From positions 1 through 13,001 of the forward strand of contig JAAZIE010000040.1 in assembly GCA_012510305.1 (NCBI GenBank): 13,001 bases of DNA. The letters run 5' to 3'. This document shows positions 6,396 through 12,536 of the stretch, in pieces; within the stretch, counting starts at the first letter, position 1, and each line of letters opens with the position of its first letter. The translations under genes and the position numbers were made by a program. This stretch comes from Bacillota bacterium. Its GTDB lineage: Bacteria > Bacillota > Dethiobacteria > DTU022. Below the pieces are notes generated by a model that searched no databases, had not been told where the DNA came from, and was given only the letters and a program-made list of their open reading frames with translations.

Positions 6396-6526
6396 TGAAA
6401 AAGAGAGTTATAGTTGCCATCGCTTCAGCTGTTACCTTTATCGCTGTTTTTGTTGCTCAGGTTAGCGCAGCCTCCGCTTGTGTATGGAGGATGTACGATC
6501 CCGAGCTGCCGGAAGGACTGAAGTAA
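6395..6526 (+). CDS. agrD: AgrD-type cyclic thiolactone pheromone precursor
   Basis: A 43-residue peptide in the classical three-part AgrD layout: a hydrophobic N-terminal leader (MKKRVIVAIASAVTFIAVFV), a core around SAACVWRM-type sequence (residues about 25-33, single Cys29), and a charged C-terminal tail YDPELPEGLK. The distance from the ring cysteine to the tail proline is 10 residues, identical to S. aureus AgrD (CDFIM...VP), and PEGL resembles PKEL. The most likely ring is therefore a five-residue thiolactone of CVWRM; the exocyclic tail and exact cut are uncertain. The ATG overlaps the agrB stop by one base and has a near-perfect GGAGGTGA site 6 bases upstream, which should give high expression. 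It is short enough to be missed by automatic calling. Confidence 0.9.
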   Translation: MKKRVIVAIASAVTFIAVFVAQVSAASACVWRMYDPELPEGLK

Positions 6527-6537
6527 TCATCGCAGGT

Positions 6538-6575
6538 TAATTGGGTAGGGGGTGCTCGTTCCCCCTACCCAATTA
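6538..6575 (+). terminator. Strong hairpin between agrD and the GGDEF/HD-GYP gene
   Basis: A perfect 15-base-pair stem (6538-6552 with 6561-6575) and an 8-base loop TGCTCGTT start 11 bases after the agrD stop. The base of the stem is followed by TATAATGAGG rather than a run of T, so it is not a textbook terminator; it may be a partial terminator, or a 3' stabiliser that lets agrD RNA exceed the downstream message. A TATAAT at 6576-6581 directly after it has no matching -35. Confidence 0.65.
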
Positions 6576-6592
6576 TATAATGAGGTGTGTCA

Positions 6593-8299
6593 ATGTTCTT
6601 ACCTCACCAGGAACGAAAAAAGACAATAGCGGCTATGGCACCGGTAATCAGAATATTTTCGGTCTTGTTCGTAGCGATATGCGTAATCGGTACGCTTCCT
6701 TTAAAAACTTTAACGGGTTCATTTGTGGTGACCATTACTTACCGGTTCGGGATAGTACTTGTTGTATTGTACTTTGTTACATTTGGCCTGGAGGATCTTA
6801 GAAACAGGTTGGCTGGAGCCGGGACAATTTATTTTGATTGCGTCACGCTGACCGTGAGTGTGCTATTCATATCGATCATCTATTTCGGAACAGGCGGAAA
6901 CCAAAGCCCTTACAAAATCCTTTTTCTTCCCACTATTCTCTTTTATACTGTTCGTTTCGGGCAAAAATGGGGCCTGGCTGCTTCGACGATGACGGTTGTA
7001 ACCCTGGCCGCTGCAAATATAAGCGCCTTTGTGCAGCATAAAGCGTTTAATTTAGAGCTCGATATCGTCTATATTGGGGTATTTTTCTTGACCTCCTGGC
7101 TTGTCGGCTCCATGGTCGATATGGAGCGTGCCATCAGCGATCGCCTCTCCAGGCAGGTGCATATTGATGAACTGACAGGGCTGTACAGCCACCGTTACTT
7201 GCAGGAGGAGCTCAGTCGTAAAATTGAAGAAGAGTCTGCGTCTCAGTTTACGCTGATGGTAGCGGACATTGATTATTTCAGGTACTACTATGAGACTTAT
7301 GGGCGCCGGGAGAGCGACCGGCTCCTTGCAGAGGTGGCGGATAACATCCTCGGTACAGCGGGGGGATCGGGCAGGGTGTTTCGCTACGGCAGCGATGAAT
7401 TTGCTGTTCTTGTCGATCACGGTGACCGGGAAAAAGCGTTGAGCCTGGCGGAGTCCATCCGCGGCAACATAAAGAGAAGTTTTACCATCGCTGATCCCAA
7501 AAAGTACATAGAATATGACCTCACCGCTTCCCTGGGTCTTTCCTTTTATCCCGCAGACGGGCCTACCGTTGAAAAGCTGGCCGCCAGGGCCGAGCAGGCT
7601 CTTTTAAGGGCGAAAGCGATTAGCGGCAACAAGGTGGAAACCTATTTTTCTGTACTCGACTTTTTAAGGGCGCAGGTTGAACCTTTGGAGAGGAAGGCGC
7701 TCGATAAAATTGCCGCTTTTCTGGCAATAATCAACGCCCGGGACAACTACACTCACGGGCACTCGGAGAGGGTGCTGATCTACGCCAGTATTATTGCTGT
7801 ACTGCTGGGGATACCGCCGCGGGCCAAAAAGCACTTGCAGTACGGAGCCTACCTTCATGATATTGGCAAAATCGAGATTGACCGGTTTATCCTGAACAAC
7901 CCCCACGCCCTGAGCAGCGACCAATGGAAAATCATTGTCCAACATCCCTCCTGGGGTGCAGATATTGCCAGACAGATCAAAGCCCTGCACCCGGCGGTCC
8001 CGGCGATTCTTTATCACCATGAACGCTACGACGGAAAAGGTTACCCCTTTAAATTAAAGGGTAAAAAGATCCCCCTGGAAGGGCGAATCATGGCCGTGGC
8101 CGACTCGTTTGATGCCATGACCGTGGAGCGCCCCTATAAAAAGGCGATGGCCTATCCGGAGGCGATCCGGGAGCTGAAAAAGAACCGGGCAACCCAGTTT
8201 GATCCGGATATGGTTGATCTTTTTACCGGGTTCCTGGGACAGTATCAAAGTATTGAGCAGCTCCTGGACGATGAAATGAAGAAGAAGTACTTGCTTTAA
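6593..8299 (+). CDS. Membrane-bound GGDEF/HD-GYP protein, c-di-GMP turnover
   Basis: A 568-residue protein. Residues about 15-178 hold around six membrane helices with no recognised extracellular domain. A short linker (DMERAISDRLSRQ) leads to a GGDEF domain (about 188-355), then an HD-GYP phosphodiesterase domain (about 365-545). The GGDEF domain is degenerate: the signature reads YGSDEF (266-270) and the nucleotide-binding FKxxND and GHxxGD positions read FRYYYE and GRRESD. The HD-GYP domain is intact: HD at 422-423 in YLHDIGK, HH at 475-476, and DGKGYP at 480-485, so net c-di-GMP breakdown is the likely activity. GAGGTG lies 5 bases before the ATG at 6593; a GTG at 6587 is an alternative. 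It follows agrD, with only a hairpin between, and may be the output protein of the peptide signal; this last point is inference. Confidence 0.9.
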   Translation: MFLPHQERKKTIAAMAPVIRIFSVLFVAICVIGTLPLKTLTGSFVVTITYRFGIVLVVLYFVTFGLEDLRNRLAGAGTIYFDCVTLTVSVLFISIIYFGTGGNQSPYKILFLPTILFYTVRFGQKWGLAASTMTVVTLAAANISAFVQHKAFNLELDIVYIGVFFLTSWLVGSMVDMERAISDRLSRQVHIDELTGLYSHRYLQEELSRKIEEESASQFTLMVADIDYFRYYYETYGRRESDRLLAEVADNILGTAGGSGRVFRYGSDEFAVLVDHGDREKALSLAESIRGNIKRSFTIADPKKYIEYDLTASLGLSFYPADGPTVEKLAARAEQALLRAKAISGNKVETYFSVLDFLRAQVEPLERKALDKIAAFLAIINARDNYTHGHSERVLIYASIIAVLLGIPPRAKKHLQYGAYLHDIGKIEIDRFILNNPHALSSDQWKIIVQHPSWGADIARQIKALHPAVPAILYHHERYDGKGYPFKLKGKKIPLEGRIMAVADSFDAMTVERPYKKAMAYPEAIRELKKNRATQFDPDMVDLFTGFLGQYQSIEQLLDDEMKKKYLL

Positions 8300-8462
8300 T
8301 TTACTGCGCACGCTTCGTTCCGACCAACCCCCTCAACGTTGGCGATTCATATTTCCAAGAAGGAGGTGTGCGAATCGTTAGCGAAATTAGCTTATGGTTG
8401 GCATTTGATCGTTATTCACGCCTGGCGTGGCGAGCATGGCTAAAAATAGAGGAGGGTTAAAG
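8300..8462 (+). other. Spacer between the HD-GYP gene and acetyl-CoA acetyltransferase
   Basis: No promoter boxes or terminator stand out. AAGGAGGTG at 8361-8369 looks like a ribosome site without a well-spaced start codon; the only frame near it begins at the GTG inside the site and runs 25 codons to a TAA at about 8441. A weak inverted repeat CCAAC/GTTGG lies near 8324-8342. It may be untranslated leader. Confidence 0.35.
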
Positions 8463-9641
8463 GTGAAAGAAGTAGTCGTTGTCAGTGCTGTCAGGACTGC
8501 AGTGGGTACTTTTGGTGGTTCCTTGCGTGATGTTCCGGCGGTTGAGCTGGGCAGCATTGTGATCAAGGCTGCCCTGGAAAGAGCTGATCTCAAACCCGAA
8601 GATGTGGAAGAGGTGCTCATGGGGTGTGTTTTGCAGGGCGGTTTGGGCCAGAGCGTTGCCCGGCAGTCGGCGATCAAAGCCGGAATTCCTGCGGAAGTTC
8701 CTTCGACTACGGTGAACAAGGTTTGCGGTTCCGGTCTGAAAACCATTACCGCGGCTGCCACGGCGATCCGCGCCGGAGAAGCCGATATTATTGTGGCCGG
8801 CGGCACGGAGAATATGAGTGCAACCGCCTACGCTCTGCCGGGAGCACGCTGGGGATTGCGCATGGGAGACAGGAAGGCGGTCGACATGATGATCAAAGAC
8901 GGCCTGTGGTGCGCTTTCGGAAACTATCACATGGGTATTACTGCTGAAAATATCGCCGAGAGGTTTGGTTTTACCCGGGAAATGCAGGATCGGTTTGCCC
9001 TGGAAAGCCAGAATAAAGCCCGCGCGGCTATTCAGAGCGGCCGGTTTGAAGAGGAGATTATCCCCGTGGCCGTGCCCCAACGGAAAGGGGATCCGAAAAT
9101 TTTTAAAGTGGACGAGCATCCGCGGGAAACCTCCCTGGAGCTTCTGGCCAAATTGCGGCCTGCTTTCAAAAAGGACGGCACCGTTACCGCCGGCAACGCT
9201 TCGGGAATCAATGACAGCGCCGCCGCCGTTGTCTTGATGAGCCTGGAAAAGGCGAAAGAGAAAGGCCTTGAGCCGCTGGTTTATATTCGCAGCTATGCTT
9301 CTGCCGGCGTTGATCCGGCGATCATGGGAACCGGCCCGGTGCCGGCAACAAAGAAAGCTTTGCAGAAAGCAGGCTGGACTGTCGATGACCCCGATCTTAT
9401 TGAAGCCAACGAGGCCTTTGCCACGCAGGCCCTTTACGTGCTCAAAGAGATCGCTTTCGATCCGGAAATAGTCAATGTTAACGGAGGCGCTATCGCCCTG
9501 GGCCATCCCATCGGCGCCAGCGGTGCCCGTATCTTTGTGACCCTGCTCTACGAAATGAAAAAACGCGGTGCCCGCCGCGGCCTGGCGACCCTCTGTATCG
9601 GCGGCGGTCAGGGTATCGCCTGCACCGTAGAAGCGCCCTGA
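8463..9641 (+). CDS. atoB: Acetyl-CoA acetyltransferase (class II thiolase)
   Basis: A 392-residue biosynthetic/degradative thiolase that interconverts two acetyl-CoA and acetoacetyl-CoA. All classical motifs are in place: NKVCGSGLK with nucleophile C88, EANEAFA, ALGHPIGASG with the catalytic histidine near 348, and CIGGGQG with C378. It is unlike the SCP2-type thiolase at 564-1766, which lacks NEAF and CxGGG, so the window holds two thiolases of different branches. The GTG at 8463 is chosen because GGAGG stands 7 bases before it and the length matches the family exactly; an in-frame ATG at 8427 would add 12 atypical residues. It runs codirectionally 163 bases after the GGDEF/HD-GYP gene, with no clear promoter in that gap (a second AAGGAGGTG at 8361-8369 is followed by only a 25-codon frame). 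A terminator follows the stop. Confidence 0.94.
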   Translation: MKEVVVVSAVRTAVGTFGGSLRDVPAVELGSIVIKAALERADLKPEDVEEVLMGCVLQGGLGQSVARQSAIKAGIPAEVPSTTVNKVCGSGLKTITAAATAIRAGEADIIVAGGTENMSATAYALPGARWGLRMGDRKAVDMMIKDGLWCAFGNYHMGITAENIAERFGFTREMQDRFALESQNKARAAIQSGRFEEEIIPVAVPQRKGDPKIFKVDEHPRETSLELLAKLRPAFKKDGTVTAGNASGINDSAAAVVLMSLEKAKEKGLEPLVYIRSYASAGVDPAIMGTGPVPATKKALQKAGWTVDDPDLIEANEAFATQALYVLKEIAFDPEIVNVNGGAIALGHPIGASGARIFVTLLYEMKKRGARRGLATLCIGGGQGIACTVEAP

Positions 9642-9657
9642 TATCGCAGTTATAGAT

Positions 9658-9693
9658 GGAGGCGGCTTCCTGTACCGGACGGCCGCCTCCTTG
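9658..9693 (+). terminator. Intrinsic terminator after acetyl-CoA acetyltransferase
   Basis: A 9-base-pair GC-rich stem, GGAGGCGGC (9658-9666) with GCCGCCTCC (9682-9690), a 15-base loop and TTGTT after it. It ends right at the start of the tRNA promoter. Confidence 0.8.
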
Positions 9694-9722
9694 TTGCCTT
9701 CGCAGGGGCGATTTGCTATAAT
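9694..9722 (+). promoter_or_regulatory. Promoter of tRNA-Ala
   Basis: TTGCCT (9694-9699) and a consensus TATAAT (9717-9722) are separated by exactly 17 bases. The -10 ends 10 bases before the mature tRNA, so the 5' leader is only a few bases. Confidence 0.75.
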
Positions 9723-9732
9723 ACCTGTGCGG

Positions 9733-9808
9733 GGGCGTGTAGCTCAGCTGGGAGAGTGCCTGGTTCGCATCCAGGAGGTCAGGGGTTCGAGTCCCCTCAC
9801 GTCCACCA
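9733..9808 (+). tRNA. tRNA-Ala, anticodon CGC
   Basis: A complete 76-base cloverleaf. The acceptor GGGCGTG pairs with CACGTCC with a G-U at pair 3-70, the main alanine identity element. D arm GCTC/GAGT, anticodon stem CCTGG/CCAGG with loop TTCGCAT giving anticodon CGC at 9766-9768 (reads GCG codons), a 5-base variable loop, and T arm AGGGG/CCCCT with loop TTCGAGT. The discriminator A (9805) is followed by an encoded CCA (9806-9808). It stands alone, with its own promoter and terminators. Confidence 0.97.
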
Positions 9809-9831
9809 GGTGAAGATGTTGATTTTAGTCC

Positions 9832-9859
9832 GGAAAAGTCCAGGCTGCTGGGCTTTTTC
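9832..9859 (+). terminator. First hairpin after tRNA-Ala
   Basis: A 12-base-pair stem (9832-9843 with 9848-9859, two G-U pairs) and a 4-base GCTG loop; five T residues lie in the 3' arm. It may help 3'-end formation ahead of the stronger terminator that follows. Confidence 0.5.
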
Positions 9860-9872
9860 ATATTTCGGGGGC

Positions 9873-9899
9873 AAGCCGCTGGAGGGGGCGGCTTTTTTT
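9873..9899 (+). terminator. Intrinsic terminator downstream of tRNA-Ala
   Basis: Stem AAGCCGC (9873-9879) with GCGGCTT (9888-9894), an 8-base loop and a run of seven T (9893-9899), partly within the stem. Confidence 0.85.
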
Positions 9900-10002
9900 A
9901 TTGAACCGGCAAGAGGATCATTGAAAATACAAGATTATACTATTTAAGGGATCGATTTATCCTGGAGGTCACCGGTATGGCTGCCTGCACCAAGTGAAGG
10001 TT

Positions 10003-10257
10003 CTATTTTGTTTGAGATATCTTTTGCTCAGCCGACTGCTTCTTACGGGGATAGGGCGCCTTCACGTCAGTCCGTTCGACAAGATAGTCAATGCTGGTTT
10101 CAAAAAAACTGGCCAGTTTGTCGAGAACAGTAACTGGGATATAGAGATTGCCTCGCTCATAATCGGAGTATGTCGTCTGATGAACATTCAAATAATCCGC
10201 CATTTGGGACTGGGTCAAATCCTTGTCCTCCCGCATATTGCGTATTCTTTTGTACAT
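10003..10257 (-). CDS. Small Xre-family HTH transcriptional regulator
   Basis: An 84-residue DNA-binding protein that is almost entirely one helix-turn-helix domain of the Cro/CI (HTH_3) type: IRNMREDKDLTQSQMADYLN, VHQTTYSDYERGNLYIP and LDKLASFFETSIDYLV fill residues about 5-62. A basic tail (PYPRKKQSAEQK) follows. There is no effector or membrane domain. I start at the ATG at 10255-10257 because GAGGTGG lies 5 bases upstream; a GTG at 10266 overlaps that site and would add three residues. It is transcribed away from the 76-residue protein gene at 10371, and the space between holds two similar inverted repeats at the promoter of that gene, so it probably represses its neighbour and perhaps itself. 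A 12-base palindrome CCATAATTATGG (10271-10282) lies just before its ribosome site. Confidence 0.88.
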   Translation of the reverse strand: MYKRIRNMREDKDLTQSQMADYLNVHQTTYSDYERGNLYIPVTVLDKLASFFETSIDYLVERTDVKAPYPRKKQSAEQKISQTK

Positions 10258-10282
10258 GTTGACCACCTCGCCATAATTATGG

Positions 10283-10303
10283 TTTAAGGGAAGAGTCCTT
10301 ATT
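10283..10303. promoter_or_regulatory. Candidate Xre operator 1
   Basis: TTTAAGG (10283-10289) and CCTTATT (10297-10303) form an imperfect inverted repeat (5 of 7 positions) with a 7-base spacer. It has the same half-site and spacer length as the second repeat, with centres 25 bases apart. It lies just upstream of the -35 of the small-protein gene. Confidence 0.5.
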
Positions 10304-10330
10304 GACTTTTAAGGTAATTTCCCTTAAAAT
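10302..10330 (+). promoter_or_regulatory. Promoter of the 76-residue protein gene
   Basis: TTGACT (10302-10307) and TAAAAT (10325-10330) are separated by 17 bases. The start codon is 41 bases after the -10. Confidence 0.7.
10307..10329. promoter_or_regulatory. Candidate Xre operator 2, within the promoter
   Basis: TTTTAAGG (10307-10314) and CCTTAAAA (10322-10329) are a perfect 8-base inverted repeat with a 7-base spacer, filling the space from the -35 into the -10 box. A bound dimer would block polymerase. Confidence 0.6.
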
Positions 10331-10370
10331 AGGTTCAGATATACCATGTTCTCATAGGGGAGGGATTTAT

Positions 10371-10601
10371 ATGAACCCCGATATGGTCGCAATAAGTGCA
10401 AAGCAAACTCAAGAGACGATTTCACATATTGGAGCTAAAATAGCGGATGCAATGGAGGTGCTGCAACATTCCAGGCAGCTGTCGGCAAAGCCGATTTTGA
10501 TCAAGGCACAGCTGGAGCTGGAAGAGCTCTACCTATCGCTGGAGCCGGAGGGAAGCTCTCTACCGGATAAAAAAAGCGATACTGATATATTGCATAAATA
10601 G
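10371..10601 (+). CDS. Small protein of unknown function under probable Xre control
   Basis: A 76-residue soluble protein that I do not recognise. It begins MNPDMVAISAKQTQETISHI, is predicted by eye to be mostly helical up to about residue 55 (alternating charged and aliphatic residues, for example LIKAQLELEELYLSLEPE), and ends in a polar tail rich in Ser, Asp and Lys. There are no membrane segments, cysteines or signal peptide. The ATG at 10371 has GGGGAGGGA about 6 bases upstream, and the gene has a good promoter covered by an inverted repeat, which argues that it is real and regulated. A hairpin with a T-rich tail follows about 50 bases after the stop. Antitoxin, phage-derived regulator partner or stress peptide are all possible; none can be shown. 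Confidence 0.7.
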   Translation: MNPDMVAISAKQTQETISHIGAKIADAMEVLQHSRQLSAKPILIKAQLELEELYLSLEPEGSSLPDKKSDTDILHK

Positions 10602-10932
10602 GTAGGAGCGTATCGCGGGGATTCATCCTTTTTAATAGCGCTGCATGGTGCCGGCCGCGGAGAGCGCGTTGCTTTCCCGCGGTTTACTTTATTATGCGGG
10701 CGTTGAGGCCCTGCCGGAGCGAAGCGCAGCGGTTAAGCGGTTCTAAAACGCTGCCGTCCTTAATAATAGAGGAAAGAGAGCGGGTTTTAGAGAACTCCTA
10801 GCGCAGCTGGCCGGTATTTTGAGCAATTTGCTTAGCCGTGAAGCCTGCGCGAGCTTTGCTGAGAAACTGTTTGCACACCTTAAACAGGGGAGCTGCTGGC
10901 TGCAACTATAAGCGGAGGAGGCCTTTTCGGTT
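10602..10932. other. Spacer before the oxidoreductase, with a possible gene relic
   Basis: Besides the hairpin at 10655-10693 there is a plus-strand frame from ATG 10645 to TAA 10909 (88 codons) interrupted once by an in-frame TAA at 10744-10746. The second part (for example ELLAQLAGILSNLL, ASFAEKLFAHLKQG) reads like a helical protein, but there is no ribosome site at 10645 and the terminator hairpin lies inside the frame. I treat it as a weak candidate for a decayed gene, not as a gene. No promoter for the oxidoreductase is evident. Confidence 0.3.
10655..10693 (+). terminator. Probable terminator after the 76-residue protein gene
   Basis: An 11-base-pair stem with one bulged C (10655-10665 with 10671-10682), a 5-base loop, and a T-rich tail TTTACTTTATT. 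Confidence 0.6.
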
Positions 10933-12048
10933 ATGGTTACCGCGGTCATGGTGGGGGCCGGCAACCGGGGCAAGGATGCTTACGGAGCCTGGGCCGGAGA
11001 ACACAAGCAAAAGTTGCAGTTTGTCGCCGTAGCCGAGCCGCAGCCGGAAAGGCGAAACCTCTTTGCTGAAGCGCATGATATCCCGCCGGAGCGCTGCTAC
11101 AAGGGTTGGAAGGATCTTTTTGCCGCGGGCAAATTGGCTGACCTTTGCTTTGTCGCCACCCAGGATCGCCAACACACCGCGCCGGCTCTGGGTGCGCTGG
11201 CGCTGGGCTACCATGTGCTCCTGGAAAAGCCCATGGCCGTTACGGAACAGGACTGTCGCCGCCTGGTCATCGCCTCTGAAGAAGTCGGGCGCCAGCTGCG
11301 TGTTGCCCATGTGCTCCGTTACACCCGCTTTTTTAGCACGATCAAGGAGGCGATAATGAAGGGGCTGATCGGTAAAATCGTCAACATCAGCCACAGCGAG
11401 AACGTCAGCTACTGGCATTTTGGCCATTCTTACGTGCGCGGCAACTGGCGGCGAGCCGGCGAGGCCAGCCCCGTTGTTCTGGCCAAGACCTGCCATGATC
11501 TCGACCTGCTTTATTGGCTTACCGGCCACCCGGCGGTGAAGGTCAGCTCTTTTGGCGGGCTTTTCTTTTACCGGCCGGAACAGGCGCCCCCGGGAGCAAC
11601 GCCGCGCTGCCTGGACGGGTGTCCTCACCTGGACACCTGCCAGTGGTCCGCACCGCGGCTCTATCTGCGGGCGGTACCTCTGCTGCAGGTAGGCACCCGC
11701 TCGCGCCGCCTCCATAACCGGATTTTGACCGGCGCCGCACTGCGCTGCCCGGGGCTGCTTCGTGGGCTGAGCAGGCTTTACCCTCCCTTGAAAACACTGG
11801 TCAACTGGGATCAATGGCCCGTTTCGACGATCACCGATGAGCCCTCCAGCCGGGAGGCCAAGCTGCAGGCGCTGCGGGAGGGGCCATACGGGCGCTGCGT
11901 TTTTTTCTGCGATAACGATGTCAATGACCACCAGGTGGTCAGCATTGAGTTTGCCGGCGGCGTCACCGCCACGCTGACCCTGCATGGTTTTGCCTCCTCC
12001 GAGGGCCGCTGGATCCGCATTGAAGGAACCGGAGGTACTCAAAGATGA
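10933..12048 (+). CDS. Gfo/Idh/MocA-family NAD(P)-dependent oxidoreductase, main part of a split gene
   Basis: A 371-residue protein of the glucose-fructose/inositol dehydrogenase superfamily. The N-terminal Rossmann domain has GAGNRG (8-13), FVATQDRQH and LLEKPMAV with EKP at 98-100; the C-terminal domain has the KTCHDLDLL segment (H188, D189) expected at the active site. A three-cysteine insertion (RCLDGCPHLDTCQWSA, C226, C230, C236) marks a subgroup that may bind a metal. The frame stops at 12046-12048 after IRIEGTGGTQR, where the family normally continues for some 90 residues, and exactly that continuation is found in the next frame from 12045. Together they span 1391 bases, one base short of a whole number of codons, which fits a single-base deletion or a read error. 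The ATG at 10933 is 12 bases after GGAGGAGG, slightly long. Substrate unknown. Confidence 0.87.
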   Translation: MVTAVMVGAGNRGKDAYGAWAGEHKQKLQFVAVAEPQPERRNLFAEAHDIPPERCYKGWKDLFAAGKLADLCFVATQDRQHTAPALGALALGYHVLLEKPMAVTEQDCRRLVIASEEVGRQLRVAHVLRYTRFFSTIKEAIMKGLIGKIVNISHSENVSYWHFGHSYVRGNWRRAGEASPVVLAKTCHDLDLLYWLTGHPAVKVSSFGGLFFYRPEQAPPGATPRCLDGCPHLDTCQWSAPRLYLRAVPLLQVGTRSRRLHNRILTGAALRCPGLLRGLSRLYPPLKTLVNWDQWPVSTITDEPSSREAKLQALREGPYGRCVFFCDNDVNDHQVVSIEFAGGVTATLTLHGFASSEGRWIRIEGTGGTQR

Positions 12049-12323
12049 CCATCGAGCACCAGGAGATCGCTGTTTACAATCACCACAGGGTGCAGAAAGA
12101 GCTCTTGCTCGATCTCGACCTGGACCTGCGCGGCCACGGCGGCGGCGATGAAGGGCTGATGGAGTCGCTGCTCGCCTCTCTTGACGGTGACTCTCCCGAT
12201 ACCGGAGGCCTGGAGGTGCTTACTTCCGCCCGCGCCTCCCTGGAGAGTCACCTGATGGCTTTTGCCGCGGATCGGGCCCAGCATGAAAACCGGGTTGTCT
12301 GCATGGAGGAGCTGCGCGGGTAA
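12045..12323 (+). CDS. C-terminal part of the split Gfo/Idh/MocA oxidoreductase
   Basis: A 92-residue frame that matches the end of Gfo/Idh/MocA proteins: GHGGGDEGLMESLLASL followed by LTSARASLESHLMAFAADRA, a stretch that in intact relatives follows the GTGGT loop directly. It lacks cofactor-binding motifs and would not be an enzyme alone. Its ATG overlaps the stop of the first part (ATGA) and has GGAGGT 8 bases upstream, a sequence that encodes Gly-Gly of the conserved loop. Translation could thus restart here and give a two-piece protein; a base deletion with loss of function, or a sequencing error, is simpler. Confidence 0.8.
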   Translation: MTIEHQEIAVYNHHRVQKELLLDLDLDLRGHGGGDEGLMESLLASLDGDSPDTGGLEVLTSARASLESHLMAFAADRAQHENRVVCMEELRG

Positions 12324-12385
12324 TCAAAAGCCGCCGGCGTGTCACAATGGTGAATAACAACTCAGATCCCCACATATACATTAAT

Positions 12386-12439
12386 TGCTATAATCTGTAA
12401 AACAATTGACACATATAATAAAGTACAGTATTGTATAAT
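12386..12439 (+). promoter_or_regulatory. AT-rich promoter region of the beta-RFAP synthase-like gene
   Basis: Several elements are stacked: an extended -10 TGCTATAAT (12386-12394), a consensus -35 TTGACA (12406-12411) with TATTGT 17 bases later (12429-12434), and a consensus TATAAT (12434-12439) that is 22 bases from TTGACA. At least one start is likely, with a leader of about 90-130 bases; a small TTGGG/CCCAA hairpin (12506-12519) lies near the ribosome site. Confidence 0.5.
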
Positions 12440-12536
12440 AAATGGTGACAAGAGTGAAGATAGCATAAAATAACTCGTTTTACTTTAAGACAAAGCAAAA
12501 GCTAATTGGGCCTCCCCAAGTGAGAGGTGTCGTAAA

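Noticed and set aside
6576..6581. TATAAT directly before the GGDEF/HD-GYP gene as a promoter
   Set aside because: No -35 at suitable spacing and no TG extension; it lies at the foot of a hairpin only 12 bases before the start codon.
8361..8441. 25-codon frame after AAGGAGGTG upstream of the acetyl-CoA acetyltransferase gene
   Set aside because: Its GTG is part of the ribosome-like sequence itself and the peptide has no recognisable features.
8457..9506. Minus-strand frame of 349 codons opposite acetyl-CoA acetyltransferase
   Set aside because: Antisense shadow of a gene with all catalytic motifs; low-complexity composition and no ribosome site.
9490..9861. Minus-strand frame containing GREGTRTPDLLDANQALSQL
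   Set aside because: This peptide is the antisense translation of the tRNA-Ala gene, a known source of false proteins in databases.
10906..12042. Long minus-strand frame of 378 codons opposite the oxidoreductase
   Set aside because: It is the antisense shadow of a clear Gfo/Idh/MocA gene, is rich in Arg, Gly and Pro, and has no recognisable motif.
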